Below, in pieces: positions 1 through 11,629 of a DNA stretch of 64,000 nt. The first letter of the stretch is position 1; each line of letters begins with the position of its first letter. Origin of the DNA: Pohlia nutans (Eukaryota > Streptophyta > Bryopsida > Bryales > Mniaceae); NCBI GenBank assembly GCA_022496805.1, contig CM040093.1, positions 4,714,501 to 4,778,500 of the forward strand, written 5' to 3'. Below the pieces are notes generated by a model that was given only the letters and a program-made list of their open reading frames with translations, did not search any database and had not been told where the DNA came from. The translations under genes were made by a program, and so were the position numbers.

Positions 1-332
1 TATTACCTATATATTGATATAAAAAGAGCATCCAAGGAGCCTGAATTGCTCTTTAAGCCATGGAAAAAGTAGCAAAAGAGCTAAACTGTCTCCCGACCAA
101 AAATTAAATAAAATCACTGGAGCGCACTAATCAACAACATCAAGTGACCTATACCGACCTATCATTTCCACAACATTAAGTGTAACCATACACTGGATAT
201 CGTTCTCAAAGCGTTGATGCGTCGCCATTCAAGTAACCGAATATTTATCTATCCAAATCTCATACCGGAACCGGTATTTTTGGTGGACCTTTCTCATGTC
301 TGCTCATTACGGCGTAGCCTAAAGGACCTCAT

Positions 333-355
333 CCTAAACCCTAAACCCTAACCCT
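333..355 (+). repeat. Short telomere-like run (CCTAAACCC/CCTAACCC)
   Basis: Three tandem plant-telomere-type heptamers (CCTAAAC, CCTAAAC, CCTAACC) lie about 60 bp beyond the stop codon of eL14, in its probable 3' flank. The run is far too short for a telomere; it is an interstitial telo-box-like motif. Just before it, reading the minus strand, there is a donor-like CTG^GTAAGT after the stop codon, which could be a 3'-UTR intron. Confidence 0.6.
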
Positions 356-410
356 GGATAAATCACAGCCATGCTAAGAAGATGACAGCACTTACCAGAG
401 TCTCGACATT

Positions 411-836
411 CTAGGCCTTGGTCTCCTTCCCCTCCTTGGTCTCCTTCCTCAACTTCCCGAGCTCGCGACGAACAATGGAGCTCCTCTTCACACGCGCCAC
501 CATGACCTTGAACCGGTCGAAGTCGGTCATGGCAGCTCTGCGGGTGCGCACGGCCAACTTCTTTCCCCAAGCACTATTGGTCCACTTGGAGTCGACCTCC
601 GCGTTCTCGTACGCCTTGTTCAACACCTTCTTGGACGGCGTGCGCTGCAGGCCCGGGATGGTGATGTCCGTGAGCGAGAGACGCTTGAAGTTGATCTGCG
701 TGCGCACCATGGAGGGCGAGTCGATGAGCGCGCGGTTCTGGTCGATCACGTCCACGATCACCACGAGTTTTCCATAGTCGGGGCCGTAGTTGATGAGCGC
801 CACCCGCCCGATCTCTACGAATCGCCGGAACACCAT
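411..836 (-). CDS. RPL14: 60S ribosomal protein eL14 (RPL14)
   Basis: Component of the cytosolic large ribosomal subunit. The 141-residue ORF starts [18 protein letters not shown] and contains the [17 protein letters not shown] block of the eL14 KOW/SH3-like N-terminal domain (about residues 5-60), followed by the conserved RLSLTDI segment and the basic C-terminal half with [23 protein letters not shown] (about residues 103-125). Plant eL14 proteins are about 134 residues, so this is full length with a slightly longer charged tail ([11 protein letters not shown]). The CDS is uninterrupted. It is distinctly GC-richer than its surroundings, which fits a constrained expressed gene. A telo-box lies 124 bp upstream of the ATG, as is common for plant ribosomal protein genes. 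A decayed second copy lies 4 kb away on the opposite strand. Confidence 0.95.
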   Translation of the reverse strand: MVFRRFVEIGRVALINYGPDYGKLVVIVDVIDQNRALIDSPSMVRTQINFKRLSLTDITIPGLQRTPSKKVLNKAYENAEVDSKWTNSAWGKKLAVRTRRAAMTDFDRFKVMVARVKRSSIVRRELGKLRKETKEGKETKA

Positions 837-880
837 CTTGGAAGGGATTGGAACGGAAGAAGGGGATTGGAACGCTGGCT

Positions 881-946
881 ATGGCGGACGACGAGCGGCG
901 CCTTGCTGCGAAAGAGAAACTGATGGAAGAGAATCGGAGTCTTTAG
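881..946 (+). other. Divergent 21-codon ORF head-to-head with eL14
   Basis: An ATG at 881, only 44 bp from the eL14 start on the other strand, opens a short reading frame MADDERRLAAKEKLMEENRSL followed by TAG. Its acidic/basic heptad-like composition resembles the first exon of a coiled-coil protein, but no GT donor precedes the stop in a convincing place and no continuation was recognised. It may be a truncated first exon of a divergent gene or chance. The GC-rich tract supports a shared, possibly bidirectional promoter region. Confidence 0.25.
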
Positions 947-955
947 GGCGACCTC

Positions 956-1045
956 CAACAAACCCTAATTCCACGTCCTGACCAAGGTCCTTAATTCCAC
1001 GTCCCGACCCAGGTTCCCTAATTCTACGTCTCCGCAGGCCATACA
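956..1045 (-). promoter_or_regulatory. eL14 promoter: telo-box plus 26-27 bp ACGT repeats
   Basis: AAACCCTAA at 960-968 is a perfect telo-box. From 963 a unit of the form CCCTAATTCCACGTCC is repeated three times (starts at 963, 989 and 1016; periods 26 and 27 bp), each carrying an ACGT core of the kind bound by bZIP factors. The block lies 120-210 bp upstream of the eL14 ATG. Telo-boxes are established elements of plant ribosomal-protein promoters; the role of the tandem ACGT units is inference. Confidence 0.6.
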
Positions 1046-1070
1046 TTAGAAAACAAGCGACAGCTTTCAC

Positions 1071-2916
1071 TTGTTCAAACTACGTTGAAATGGCACCATA
1101 TACCGTACCTTCATAGGAAATCTTTTATCGGAAAAAAATGGATTTAAGAGAATATTCTTTTTGCTGAAATCTATTTATAAGAAATATTAAATATTTGGCA
1201 GGGAGGTGCCAAAGCTACTATGAAGGTACAATATTGTGATCCATGGTATTTTTGAACAGTCGCACTAATAATTATTTGTCCAAAATAATGTGGTAAAAGG
1301 CATCCTAATTTGATGAAAAATTGTTCAATTGGACGAAACATTGTTCAAATAAATAAGAATTTGTCCAAATGGATGAATGTACCCACAACAATTATCCACC
1401 CACAATATATAGTGATTTCAATGTACCAATTTTTAAAAATTTAAGAATGGAAAAAATAAGTTACGATTATTTTGAATGAAAAATATGCCCTTAGTATAAA
1501 AATGCTCACATTCCCAAAAAAAAAATTCATTTGAAAAATATATAGTTTTAGACACCTCTTGCGTGTTTTTTTCATTTTTGTTCATTATATTTTAAATATC
1601 AAGCAATTAAAGAATAATTTTTTACTTTAACATTTTTCCATCCAAACTTTGATTTAAGGGTCAGTCATTTTATTATAACTTCTAGTTATTTAAATTGTAT
1701 AATTTGGTTTTAAGCTTCTATTGTAAATATTTTTATAATGAATCTGTATTTTTAGTTCAATTGAAAGATATTCACTTCTACATTTGTCAAACTTTTTAAA
1801 GTAAATTTTGTTTACCGTATAGAATTTGGAACAAAACTAAGTCAACAGTAGTTAATTATAAGAAGAGTGCATCTTTGAAGTACATTTATGATTATATAGA
1901 AGGCAAAAGAGGGCACCAATCATCCTTCGAGTGCATTGTTAATGTGAAAATATTAACGCAAAACATATATCAAATCCACAATAGTATAAATATAAATAAA
2001 ATTTGATTGATTAATAGTTTAAAAAATGGAATTCAATCAATCAATATGATGTTTTTATAATAGTTTACATTTTGCGATGTATTGACACTAATAAATATAA
2101 ATTTGTTAAAGCTCATTTTTAAATACAATAATTGAAAAAAAATCAAACGCACAGATTGTACATTAGACTAAAGGTTACTTGAGAGGTTACCAACTTACTA
2201 CAAATCATTTAAACCAATTAGTTCATTTAATTGTTTACCATTTAGATTTTGTACATGTTTTTTTGACATTTCTAAATATCACAATGGTACAATTGAGACT
2301 ATTTTAGACATAAATAGTAACCATTTCCTTTTAAGTAAAGATAGCATGTTGTTCTAGTACAGATGTAAAAGAATTGTAGTGCAAAATTACTATAATTATG
2401 AATATGAGAGTTAGGGTTGAAGTACTTTAAAAAAAAATTAAAAATAAAAATTTAAACAAGGAAGAGAGAAGCATAATGAAAAAAATATAATATAAAATGA
2501 AGAAGATAATTAAAATTTTACTAAGAGTGTTTAAAAATAAAGAGCGTGAAATAAATTAGGATATTCTTTAATGTAATTAAATTGATTTGACACAAAATGG
2601 TGCATTATTAAATTGGTCTTGATGTGAGGCTTGACAATTCCTAAATTGCGAAGAGCTTTTGAAATTTTGAGCTTATTTTACACATTTTATCACATTGTAT
2701 TTTTGTTAACCCAATGTTGTTGTTGTACAATGAATTTAGAATCAACTTTTTAGGGCTCAAAGACTATATTAAGAATCTTTAAATAAAAATAATTCTCCAA
2801 AAATGCATGGAATTTTTTATTATATACATTTTAAAACAAAAATTCACAAACGGATTTGATCAAAAGCATTCAAAATATATATTAAAAATAACATTTGGAA
2901 CCAAGGACAAAGAAAT
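1071..2916. other. AT-rich intergenic DNA, no gene recognised
   Basis: No ORF or RNA gene is supported. The stretch is AT-rich with scattered homopolymer runs. Positions 1260-1425 are a copy of a dispersed repeat (listed separately). Confidence 0.6.
1260..1425 (+). repeat. Dispersed repeat, copy 1 (partner at 51120-51290)
   Basis: Shared blocks with the 51-kb copy in the same order: CTAATAATTATTT, then a GTGGTAAAA segment, GGATGAATGTACCCAC, and an ACCCACMMRCARTATATRGTGATTT block. Diverged with indels; the family is unidentified. Confidence 0.6.
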
Positions 2917-4056
2917 ATGACTTCAAAAAGTGAAGTTGGTGAAATGGTAGATCATTTACGTAGTCTAAACTTAAATAAGGAAGAAATTCAACGACTTACA
3001 ACTCTACTAAAAGATGATGTATTTAAGAAGATGTTCATAGACTATGTCAAAGAAATATCTACTCCTGAGAATAGGGAAACAATGGAGAAGCAAATTAATC
3101 AATGTGAGAAAAACCAAAAACATGGTAGTCAAAAAATTTCTTTAGAACCTGATAAAGATTTACTTATTCCATATTCGGATTTCTGTATAAAGACTTATGA
3201 TACAAAAACAACACAAAAGGTATTTATCAACATTTGTTATTGTGAAAAAATTGAGAATTGTATATCATTTGATGATCCAATACGTCATGGTACTGAATGG
3301 AAAATACCATATTCTTTAGGAGGTCCATCAATAGAGAAAGACAAAGCAAATAAAGAATGCGTAGTTTATGATTATATTGTGGGCATTGAAACACACAAGA
3401 AAACAAAAAATGATAAAAAATTCAAAAAATTCCTTATTTCAACTGCAATTGAAGCTATTGAAAAGTTGAAGGATATTCAATTACAAAAATAGTTTTCATT
3501 GCCATTGATGAAATATAAAGGTAAGAATGACTCTAAAGAGCCTCGAATGTTTACAGTAAAGAAGAAAAATTCCTCTAAAGATTCACAAAAATCTTCAGAT
3601 AAAACTGATTGTACACACAATAATGAAAAAAAAATAGAAGAAAAAATTGTACTACAAACACTTACCAAAACAAATTCATGCACCTCCAACGTGGGAAAAG
3701 ACATGGAGCCTTCTTGTAATGCTGAATGGGGAGCAGAGATTGAACCCCCGTACGAGGAGCTTTATAGCAATACAATTGATTATAAAAATTGTTGGAATGA
3801 TTTTCAAATATCCGATTCTAATACGACACCTGAAGCAATTGTTTTACGCATCAACTTGGCTGATATTATCAATTCACAAGATATACTTTTAGATATTGAA
3901 GAAAAAAAAGTATTTATGAGAGTACCAGGAAAATATAGACTAAAAGTAGATTTGAAATACAATGTTAACAAATTGCGAAGTCATGCAAAATGGGAAAAAC
4001 ATATTCATCAACTCATCATAACATTGCTTGTAGAATCTACAAGTTCTACAATTTGA
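2917..4056 (+). pseudogene. Kintoun/DNAAF2-like (PIH1 + CS-like) coding region interrupted by an in-frame TAG
   Basis: Two ORFs in the same frame are separated only by TAG at 3490-3492. The first (191 aa) is a PIH1 N-terminal domain, with KVFINICYCEKI, WKIPYSLGGPS and VVYDYIVG blocks (about residues 102-157) and a helical start. After the stop the frame continues through LMKYKGK into a second part ending in a CS-like domain with PEAIVLRINL, DILLDIEEKKVFMRVPGKYRL and the final QLIITLLV strand. Kintoun proteins are cytoplasmic HSP90/HSP70 co-factors that preassemble axonemal dyneins, so in plants they are tied to flagellated sperm. The region is intronless and about 380 codons, shorter than typical Kintoun. 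It is either a retrocopy/pseudogene or a gene with one nonsense mutation; apart from the TAG the frame is fully open, so the lesion looks young. No alternative splice avoiding the TAG was obvious. Confidence 0.8.
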
Positions 4057-4766
4057 ATGTGTTCCAAGGGGACAACTTATTACATAGTTAAATGTTGGAA
4101 GCCAGTCTATCAAAAAAATCACGTTGCAAAGAAAGAAGATTGTTATGATAAAAAATAATTAAAAAGAACTTTGAACTTCCCATGGTAATACAATTTATTG
4201 GTTAAATGTAATAAATGAAGAAGAATTCTAAAAATAATAATTCTTTAATGTTGAATTGGCTATATAATGATCAAGCAAAAGCTTTGTTTGTGTGGAAAAA
4301 CATTATAACATTGCTTTGATTATTAAATAAGATTCTACTCAAGCTTTGTTTTATTGATTATAGATGTAACTTTTATCAATGCAAAGCCTCCACTAGTTTA
4401 ATCTAAAGCCAATAAACATGGTTTTTAAACACAAGGATTCAAAATTCATTCCAACCTCTAAAAAATGACTGAAGTTGTTGTGGTTGATATTGTTATTATA
4501 CAATAAAATAGGTGTATTTTTTCATTATTGAAGAATGTGATCCTAGATGTGATCACACAATATTGGAAATATTAAACCAAGATCAATGTTCATTGAACTT
4601 GTAAGAACTTGTTGAGACGTAAAATTTGAATCTAGCGATGAAGGGCGTCCTAAAGACAATAATGGAATTTGCAAAGGTTTCTCTTTTGTAGTAAGGCGTT
4701 GCTTAGAGTTTTCTATAGCTAATATAGTCCATCCTATTGCAACTGATTTGGGATACCAATGTCAAG
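4057..4766. other. Intergenic DNA between the Kintoun-like region and the eL14 copy
   Basis: AT-rich; no coding potential recognised. No clear poly(A) tract was found directly behind the Kintoun-like region that would prove retrotransposition. Confidence 0.5.
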
Positions 4767-5132
4767 ATGGTGTTTTGGTGATTATATAAAGATTGGACGA
4801 ATAACACTTATCAATTAAAGATCTAAATATGACAAACTAGTGGTGATTGATGACCTCGTGTTGATGACCAAACGCTCATCGACCAATTCTACATAGTGGA
4901 TACACACATCAACTTCAAGTTTGTGTTACTAATAGACATCATTATCTTAGAGCTGCTAAATATGCTTCCAAAAAAGTGATGAATTAAGCTTATTGACGAT
5001 CATGAGCATTTGGGGCTATAAATTTGTCGTGCACTGCTAGCGGGCTACAATGAAGGACCTTGGGTGATAGTCGTACTAGTGAAAAAGAACTCCATTTTCC
5101 ACTGCAAATTGAAGAAATTGAGGAAGGAATGG
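4767..5132 (+). pseudogene. Decayed second copy of eL14
   Basis: The segment starts TCAAGATGGTGTTTTGG, matching the intact gene's start context (CCAAGATGGTGTTCC). Frame-hopping translation gives IKIGRITLIN, YDKLVVIDDL, DDQTLIDQFYIVDTHINFK, a DIIILELL / KKVMN.AY stretch, and finally VIVVLVKKNSIF and KLKKLRKE. These match, in order, the eL14 blocks [66 protein letters not shown] and GKLRKE. Several stops and frameshifts make it non-functional. Because the intact copy has no CDS introns, a retrocopy cannot be told from a DNA-level duplication. Confidence 0.8.
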
Positions 5133-6307
5133 GTTTCAAATGCGACTTGCAGAGAATCTGGTAAATACTACTCCAAAAATGCTTTGGCATTGTTGTAATT
5201 TTCGATATTTGGTTTAAAGCTTACGGTTTAGAATTTAGGATAAAATATTTTAAAATATGCAATGTGAAGGGATGTAGTGACAAAGCATTGAGTTTGCAGT
5301 GAAAGACATGAAAAAAAATCTAGGCCAAAATCTTAGTCTTGGTAGTAGAGTCATAGAGATAATTACTTGATGACTTTATGGCAACACACCAATGCTTTGA
5401 GAATGGTATTTAGTGTATGGTTACACTTGATTTTGTAGAAATCATAGATTGGTATAGGAGGGTGTTGTTGATTGGAATGGTTGGTCTAAAATTTTGGCAA
5501 CGAGTTTAATTTGAAGCCATGGCTCTTTTACAACATTAGTACATTACCAATGGATTGTTTTTAGGGTAAGTGTGTGAAATTTAACTACCATCGCAAGGTT
5601 AGTAATCCCATTCCAACGGAGATTGAACTACATGTAATGAATAGCTTTTGTTATGTTTGACTTTGTTAAAGCGTATTGGAAAAGGGAGCCATTTCAATTG
5701 AATGTTTTTTTAAAAGAGTTAGTGCATGGTCAATATTTGAGAACCTTAGGTACGTGGAATGAAATACTAAGGTGAATGTAGTAGCAATTATTAAGTGGTA
5801 TGTGAAAAGTTGTAGATATATGTTTGGGATGTAAGATGCATAGTAGGTCAATTCATGTATAAATTTGGATTTCAGGTTTGAGTGGATTATGATTTAAATG
5901 GTGGCGTAAGCAATTGGGCACATGAAATTAAAAGAGTAGGGGAGGAAAGAGGGGATCAACCAATTTGATTTGGAATTTTTATCTCACTTTGTACAATCTT
6001 AATTAAGTGGTAATTTGTATCAAACATAAATGTGAAAAAACTTTGTGTACGACACAAACAAGAAAATTTATACCAACCTTACTTATTTCTTTTGTTTTAT
6101 TTGAATCTTTTATTGTTTTCAATTTTGAGTTCTTTGTTGTCAACTTCTTTGGATCTTCTTTGTCTCCTTTTTGTCTTTAAAAACTACACTTTTCTATGAT
6201 ACTACTATGGATCAAATTAATTTAAGTATTATTTTTTAACCTTTTTTTTTTACAAGTTTTAATTTAAAATATATTTTTAGCTCATTTAAGACAAAACGGG
6301 TTGACCC
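5133..6307. other. Intergenic DNA, no gene recognised
   Basis: No supported ORF, RNA gene or clear repeat end was seen in this AT-rich stretch. Confidence 0.5.
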
Positions 6308-6311
6308 TTAA

Positions 6312-7846
6312 CCCTTAAACGTCAAGAGGGACTTGGACGTATAGGCAGCCCAAAGGAATTTTTTTTAGAGAGCTGCCTCCAACAATCGTCCTTTGGGGTG
6401 AATGCACGGTAGGGTCAATCCATTTTTTTTTTCCTGATGTATTAGAAGTGGCAATTTTCAAATTTTCAAAAAATCATAGACAAATATGTAGAATTAATTT
6501 AAGTGTAGTATTAATTTTAGGTGGTTTAGGAATGTTAATTTTGTATTATCATCACCAAAATTTTCATAAAATAGTGATTATATTCTTATAGATTCATTAG
6601 ATTCCTTAAAATCACTACATGTCCCACTACACAAATGCACCCCAATTTCATGAAAAAGATGGCACTTCATTTTTTCGGATTTTTTTCAATTTTAAAGTAT
6701 TTAAACTATTTTTTGTGTTTTATCCAATTTAATCATTTTAAAAAACGAATTTTGATGTTTTTCTTTTTGGATGTTCTTTAAAATAAGATTTTTCAAGTGG
6801 GATTTTAATGAATATTCAAAATTAGAATTAAATGGGGACAATTTTATAATCAAAGTTTGGATAGAAAGCTAAATAGAAATTGGTCAAAATGGTATTAAAA
6901 AAATAATTTCTGAAATGAAATTTTCTTAAGGTAGATCAATTTTGAGAAATTAAAACTTATTAATATGGTTGATGTATAATTGATGTGTACTCATAGTGCA
7001 TTTTATTTTCATTGTGCCAATGCTATGCTTTTAAAATTGGTTTAAAAACTAGTGTCTTTAATAAAATGCACAATGTGCACAAAATGCACCAAGGTGCAAA
7101 TCTTAGTGAAATCTTTGTTTACAAATTGGTTGACCGTACTGTGCACTTGCCCCTTGAGTAATGTGAACAAACAATGAGAATTCCTCAAATTCCATTTGAA
7201 CAGTAACTGGAGTGAATAGCGTCACTCCAAAAACAAATTAAAAAATTCAATGAAATTTTGACTCATGCAGTGAGTTATGCAATTCTAAATTAAAATTTAT
7301 AATACCAAAAAAATTGGAACAACGCTACCAGCTCTGATATGCATCAATATCTCAAGCTGCCATGGGGGTGCACTCTACATTACGTTCGAAAATCACGTGC
7401 GTTCATGATCCCCTCTAAAAACCCCCATGTATACGAGGGGTTATATGTCTAAAAACCTTTGTATACAAATCTATTATGTCCTAAATATATGTTTAATGTA
7501 AGTATACGTTAATATTTTTAGCTCTAAATATGTTTATTGTATGTATATGTAATATGACAATGTTCAAATTAATACCCCTTCTGTGCACTCACGTATATTT
7601 GTATGTATTTAGTACACTGCACCCCCCGGGTAGTTGCCCGACTCCCTCCCCTTCCTCCCCACCGATTTCCTTTCCAATTTCTTTGGAATGTACAATTTAC
7701 TAAAACATGCATATTTACTAAATTTAGCCTTGTTTTTCATCACCTTTACAATGCACGAATCCATTTCAATTTTAGTTGAGAAATCCACTTTTTTCTTCAT
7801 TATTCTCTCAAAACAAGCCTATGGGACTTGCTTTGACATTTAAGGG
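6312..7846. mobile_element. Possible TTAA-flanked element (1.5 kb)
   Basis: TTAA at 6308-6311 is followed by CCCTTAAACGTC; at the other side AAGGG (7842-7846) is followed by TTAA at 7847-7850. The ends fit the CCC...GGG/TTAA pattern seen elsewhere in the window, but the inner sequences of the two ends do not obviously pair, so this may be two unrelated ends. No ORF inside is convincing. Confidence 0.3.
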
Positions 7847-8280
7847 TTAAAGGACAAATGAATTTCCTCAGTTTTGAGGGTCATTTTTACAACTTTCCTT
7901 TCATTTTTAAATTCTTTTTTGGGTACATTATAGTGTACACGGTCAAAATGAAGCAAAATATCTAGTTTATTACTTTTATTGATCAAATTAGCAATTTCTT
8001 TCATTGATCCATAGCAGATCATCAAAAAGTGCTCCTGAGACCATTTTTGGTTTTTCCTCAATTTAGATGACGAAATGAACCAAAAATTTAAACTTTAAAA
8101 GATCAAAACAAATAATTAGTCATTTGACTCACTTTGCAAAAAAAAACATGATTGGAAGAAACGTTGTGGAATTCTGCATGGTCAAAGTTTAGTTGACTTC
8201 AGGACATGCAATTCTTTTGATGTGCATATCTAACTTAATATTGACTATTTTAAGAAATAAACTATTTTAAAATATGAGTT
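7847..8280 (+). repeat. Dispersed repeat, copy 1 (inverted partner at 19740-20155)
   Basis: Reads TTAAAGGACAAATGAATT at the left end, then GTACATTATAGTGTACA, AAAATGAAGCAAAATAT, TGCATGGTCAAAGTTTAGTTGA and AATATTGACTATTTT. The same blocks occur in reverse order and complement at 19740-20155, so these are two inverted copies of one family about 12 kb apart. The left edge is a TTAA-type end. Confidence 0.65.
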
Positions 8281-10159
8281 GGGAAATTTTGAGGGTGGTA
8301 CTTGAACTATTCATGAAGGGACCAAAGGACTATTCATGAACAATGTTGTCAGAATATATTATTATTGGGATGCAGACTCACCTTACAAATTGGAAAACAC
8401 ATGGTTTGTTTATGGATAACTTTACTAATTCCTGAAGCACACACTATTTTACCAAATCTCAAAATTAGCAAGGGCTGAAATTTTTACTAAATGGTTGAAA
8501 TCTTCATATCACTCTAATTTTACATCACAATGATATTTAGTCTCACCTTCACTAATATCCCACACTCACTATAATCTCCCCCTCACTGAACGGGATAATC
8601 ACTGTAGTTAGGGTGTCTTCAATACTGTGAAACCATCGTAACATTCAGCCTTCATTGGCTCTACCTTGCCCTTGAATAGAATGTGCAGAATATCCGACAT
8701 CATCATCTATGCAAAATCAATAGCTAGCTTGTTTTACAGGAAGGCGGAATTAATGACAACTGGGAGGGGAAGGTCAACAAGATCTCAAAGCTTCAAATAC
8801 ATAATAAAAAAAGAAGAAGATTATGTAGTGACTGAATGTTGGCATTAGAGCAACACGTCGGCCAACGTTGGCTGACAGTTTTTTAAAAAACAATTGTAAA
8901 AATAAATAATTAAATAAATAATCCAAAATTTCAATGGAACTACAGACGCCGGGCTACGTGCGCTGGCAATTATTTTATTTCATTTTGTTTTTTTTTAAAT
9001 TAATTAATTAATTATTTTTTTCACTCCACTCCAACGACCTCCAGCGACTGGCTCTATCTATCCCTTTTCTATCCCTTTTCTAAATGAACTTTTATATGGT
9101 TGGATGGATGTAAAGGTAGTGCGCGTAAAGGCAACTAAATGTTATGTTCTCATGCATTAACACATCGCATTATCATTAGCATATTCTCGTCTTGAATTCA
9201 TTAACATAAATTGTTGCTCAGCCATAAACAGAGCCAATGAAGAGAATTACTGTAGTACACCATCATAATCATCCATAGAGTGTTAAATATTTAATTATTA
9301 AAAAAAATTGGCACTTATACTTTTTGAACATTTTCTTCATTAAATTTGGAAAAAATAAAAATAAAAAGTCCTAAAATTTTGAACTTTATTTAAGTAATAT
9401 AATTAATGCCGAAGCTGACCATGTACTACAATATCTACTTTTTGTCCATAAGCAACATGATTACAACTACTAGTCTTGCCTCCTTCTAGAAGTATTGTAC
9501 CTTCATAACAACTTCGATTTTAAATAATTGAAACAAATATGTAAGGGATTATTTTGGAAATTTTGTAGCAAGTTTAACAAAATAAGGAGAAATTAAATTA
9601 AAAGAAAGAAGAAATATTGATTAGATATTACATCACATGCATAAAACAAAGTCAAATGAAAATATGCTATACTTAGTATGAACACTTTGACCGTTGCTGG
9701 TCAAAATGTCATATTGTCCGGCCGAGTGGTGGGTGTATCAAACATACAAGCAATGGACTCCTTTTCTACCTAGACGTTTGTGTGGGAATTTTCTAAGTTA
9801 AAATGGTGAAACATGGTAAAAAGTGGTCAAAATGGGTGAATGCCAAGAAATTACAGCACATCTAAAAGGTTGAATTGGGCCATTAACAAGCACCTAAATA
9901 ACCCCAAACCTTCCACCTAAATTACCCTAGGCACTTAGTGTTTTAAAATGGGCTTAAATTTGGGATTTAGGCTCTCTAATTAGGGTTTTTAGACTTAAAC
10001 CTAAAAATTACAGCACAACTACAAATGATCACAAGGACCTCAAACTCACATGATTAGGAGTTTGTTTGATTCTTAAGTCTTGCAAAAACACCCTAATCCT
10101 TATAAAGCACCCTTGTACTTTTAACAACACACTTCCAAACAATTAGGGTTTTTTGGGAA
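8281..10159. other. Intergenic DNA with a strong palindrome at 8857-8876
   Basis: No gene recognised. GTCGGCCAACGTTGGCTGAC at 8857-8876 is an almost perfect 20-bp palindrome, followed by TTTTTTAAAAAA. An (ATTA)n run lies near 9000-9015. A 60-codon ORF at 8666-8848 has no recognisable feature. Confidence 0.5.
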
Positions 10160-11364
10160 AATTTGGGCAACGCTTCCGCGTCGTGCCCAATAACCCTAAA
10201 TTTAAACCCTAAATTACACACAAAAATTCCCAATTGGCCTGGTGAAAATTGGGCAGCGCTTCGACGCTATACCCTTCACCGGACCAATTTCACACAACAC
10301 GCACCACAATGCAAACCCAAAACAACCAAGTACAAGCAAATCACAACAATAGAAAAGGATTCAAGAAATACACACAAATATTTTTTAGGCAATTAAAATT
10401 ACCAATTTTAAATAATAAAGGGGTTCTTTATACTCCTTAACAATTACTTATCCTAAATGGTTCAAATCAAGCTTAAAGTATTGTATAAAAAGGAAGGGGA
10501 AGCTCTCCCTCTGTAATATCACCAGAGATGGAACAGGGGAATTGACGACCACTGCGATCTTCGAATCAGGTCACCGGTCCCCGTTGTTCCCGGCCTTCGT
10601 GCCTCCATCGTGAATTCTTCTTGCTCGCCGTTGTCTTCCGGTCCTGGTCCAATCGCTGGCCCTCATGATCGCCGCTTGCTGTTCCGGCGCTGCAGCTCCG
10701 TTGTCTCCTGAAATTCGCCGCACTAGGATTCACCATCGCAGCCGCCTGTCCGGTGCGCCCTGCAGCAACGCCAATCACCTCGCCGAAGTCGCCGCGGATA
10801 CTCGTCGTCCCGTGCTGCGCCTCAGCATTCACTGCCGCGTCGCCTCTCCAGCCTGTCTGAATCTCCTTGCGCCGCTCGCCCTGCGTCTTCTTCCGCTGCC
10901 ACGCTCGAGCTCCTCGATGGCGCCTCCGCCTTCACCGTGAGCGTTGGCGTCGTCGTTGTCGTGCTGAATTCCGCGCTCCGCCGTTGTCGCCACTTGCTGC
11001 TGTCTCAAACCTCCAGTGCGCTTGCAACCACAGGCTCTCCCCGCCGCGTCGATGCTAAATGCGCCTGGCTTCCCGTCGATTCTCCTTGTTGCTGCCGCAC
11101 TCTACAGCATCCGCTGCAGCTCCTGGTTTCGCTTCTCTGTCAATCTCACCCACGCTGGTCCTCGCCGAATTCTCTGGCTCAACCCACCAGCCTCAAGCAC
11201 AATCCGCCTCACAACCGATCCCACACCGTCGTGATTCCGCACAGAAAAAATTCAATCCTTCCTTTTCTTTCCTCCTCTACCTTCAACAAACAAACGTACC
11301 AAAAATCCCTATCCTAATCTCTCAATCCTTTTCTAGATTCAAATTCCAAAGACTAGCACACTAA
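10160..11364 (+). other. GC-rich, possibly transcribed unit with TATA box; product unknown
   Basis: A TATA box TATAAAAAGG lies at 10484-10493. About 70 bp later begins a GC-rich, pyrimidine-strong tract (10560-11240) very unlike the AT-rich flanks. Overlapping frames up to 126 codons are open on the + strand, but they are rich in Ser, Pro, Arg and Cys, as expected from composition alone. The upstream 10140-10300 tract has repeated CCCTAAA/CCCTAAT motifs and two GGGCARCGCTTC copies. It could be the promoter and leader of an LTR-type element or a non-coding transcript. No protein family was recognised. Confidence 0.35.
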
Positions 11365-11629
11365 CTAGATCCAGATTTGAAAAATTAGACTCTCTTCCCA
11401 AGCAACTAATGGCGCACACAAAAAACTAACTAACTGGTTTGCTTTGCGATAGGGGTGGGATTCAAAATCCCACCCCAAAACTACATCCATCAAAAGCAAG
11501 CGAAATTCATCCAAATTCATCCACTTGCTAACTTCCATCTTATCTCCCAAAACTCCCACTTAACCGGGAGTCCTAATTTCCCCCATTAGCTCACAAGGGA
11601 AATACTAACCCCATTAGCCCCATAAGTCC

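Noticed and set aside
7327..7345. AGCTCTGATATGC resembling the complement of a tRNA-Met primer site
   Set aside because: No LTR pair or polyprotein remnant was found around it, and the match to GCTCTGATACCA is incomplete.
9718..9735. GGCCGAGTGGTGGG resembling a tRNA A-box
   Set aside because: No B-box or acceptor-stem pairing at a tRNA distance.
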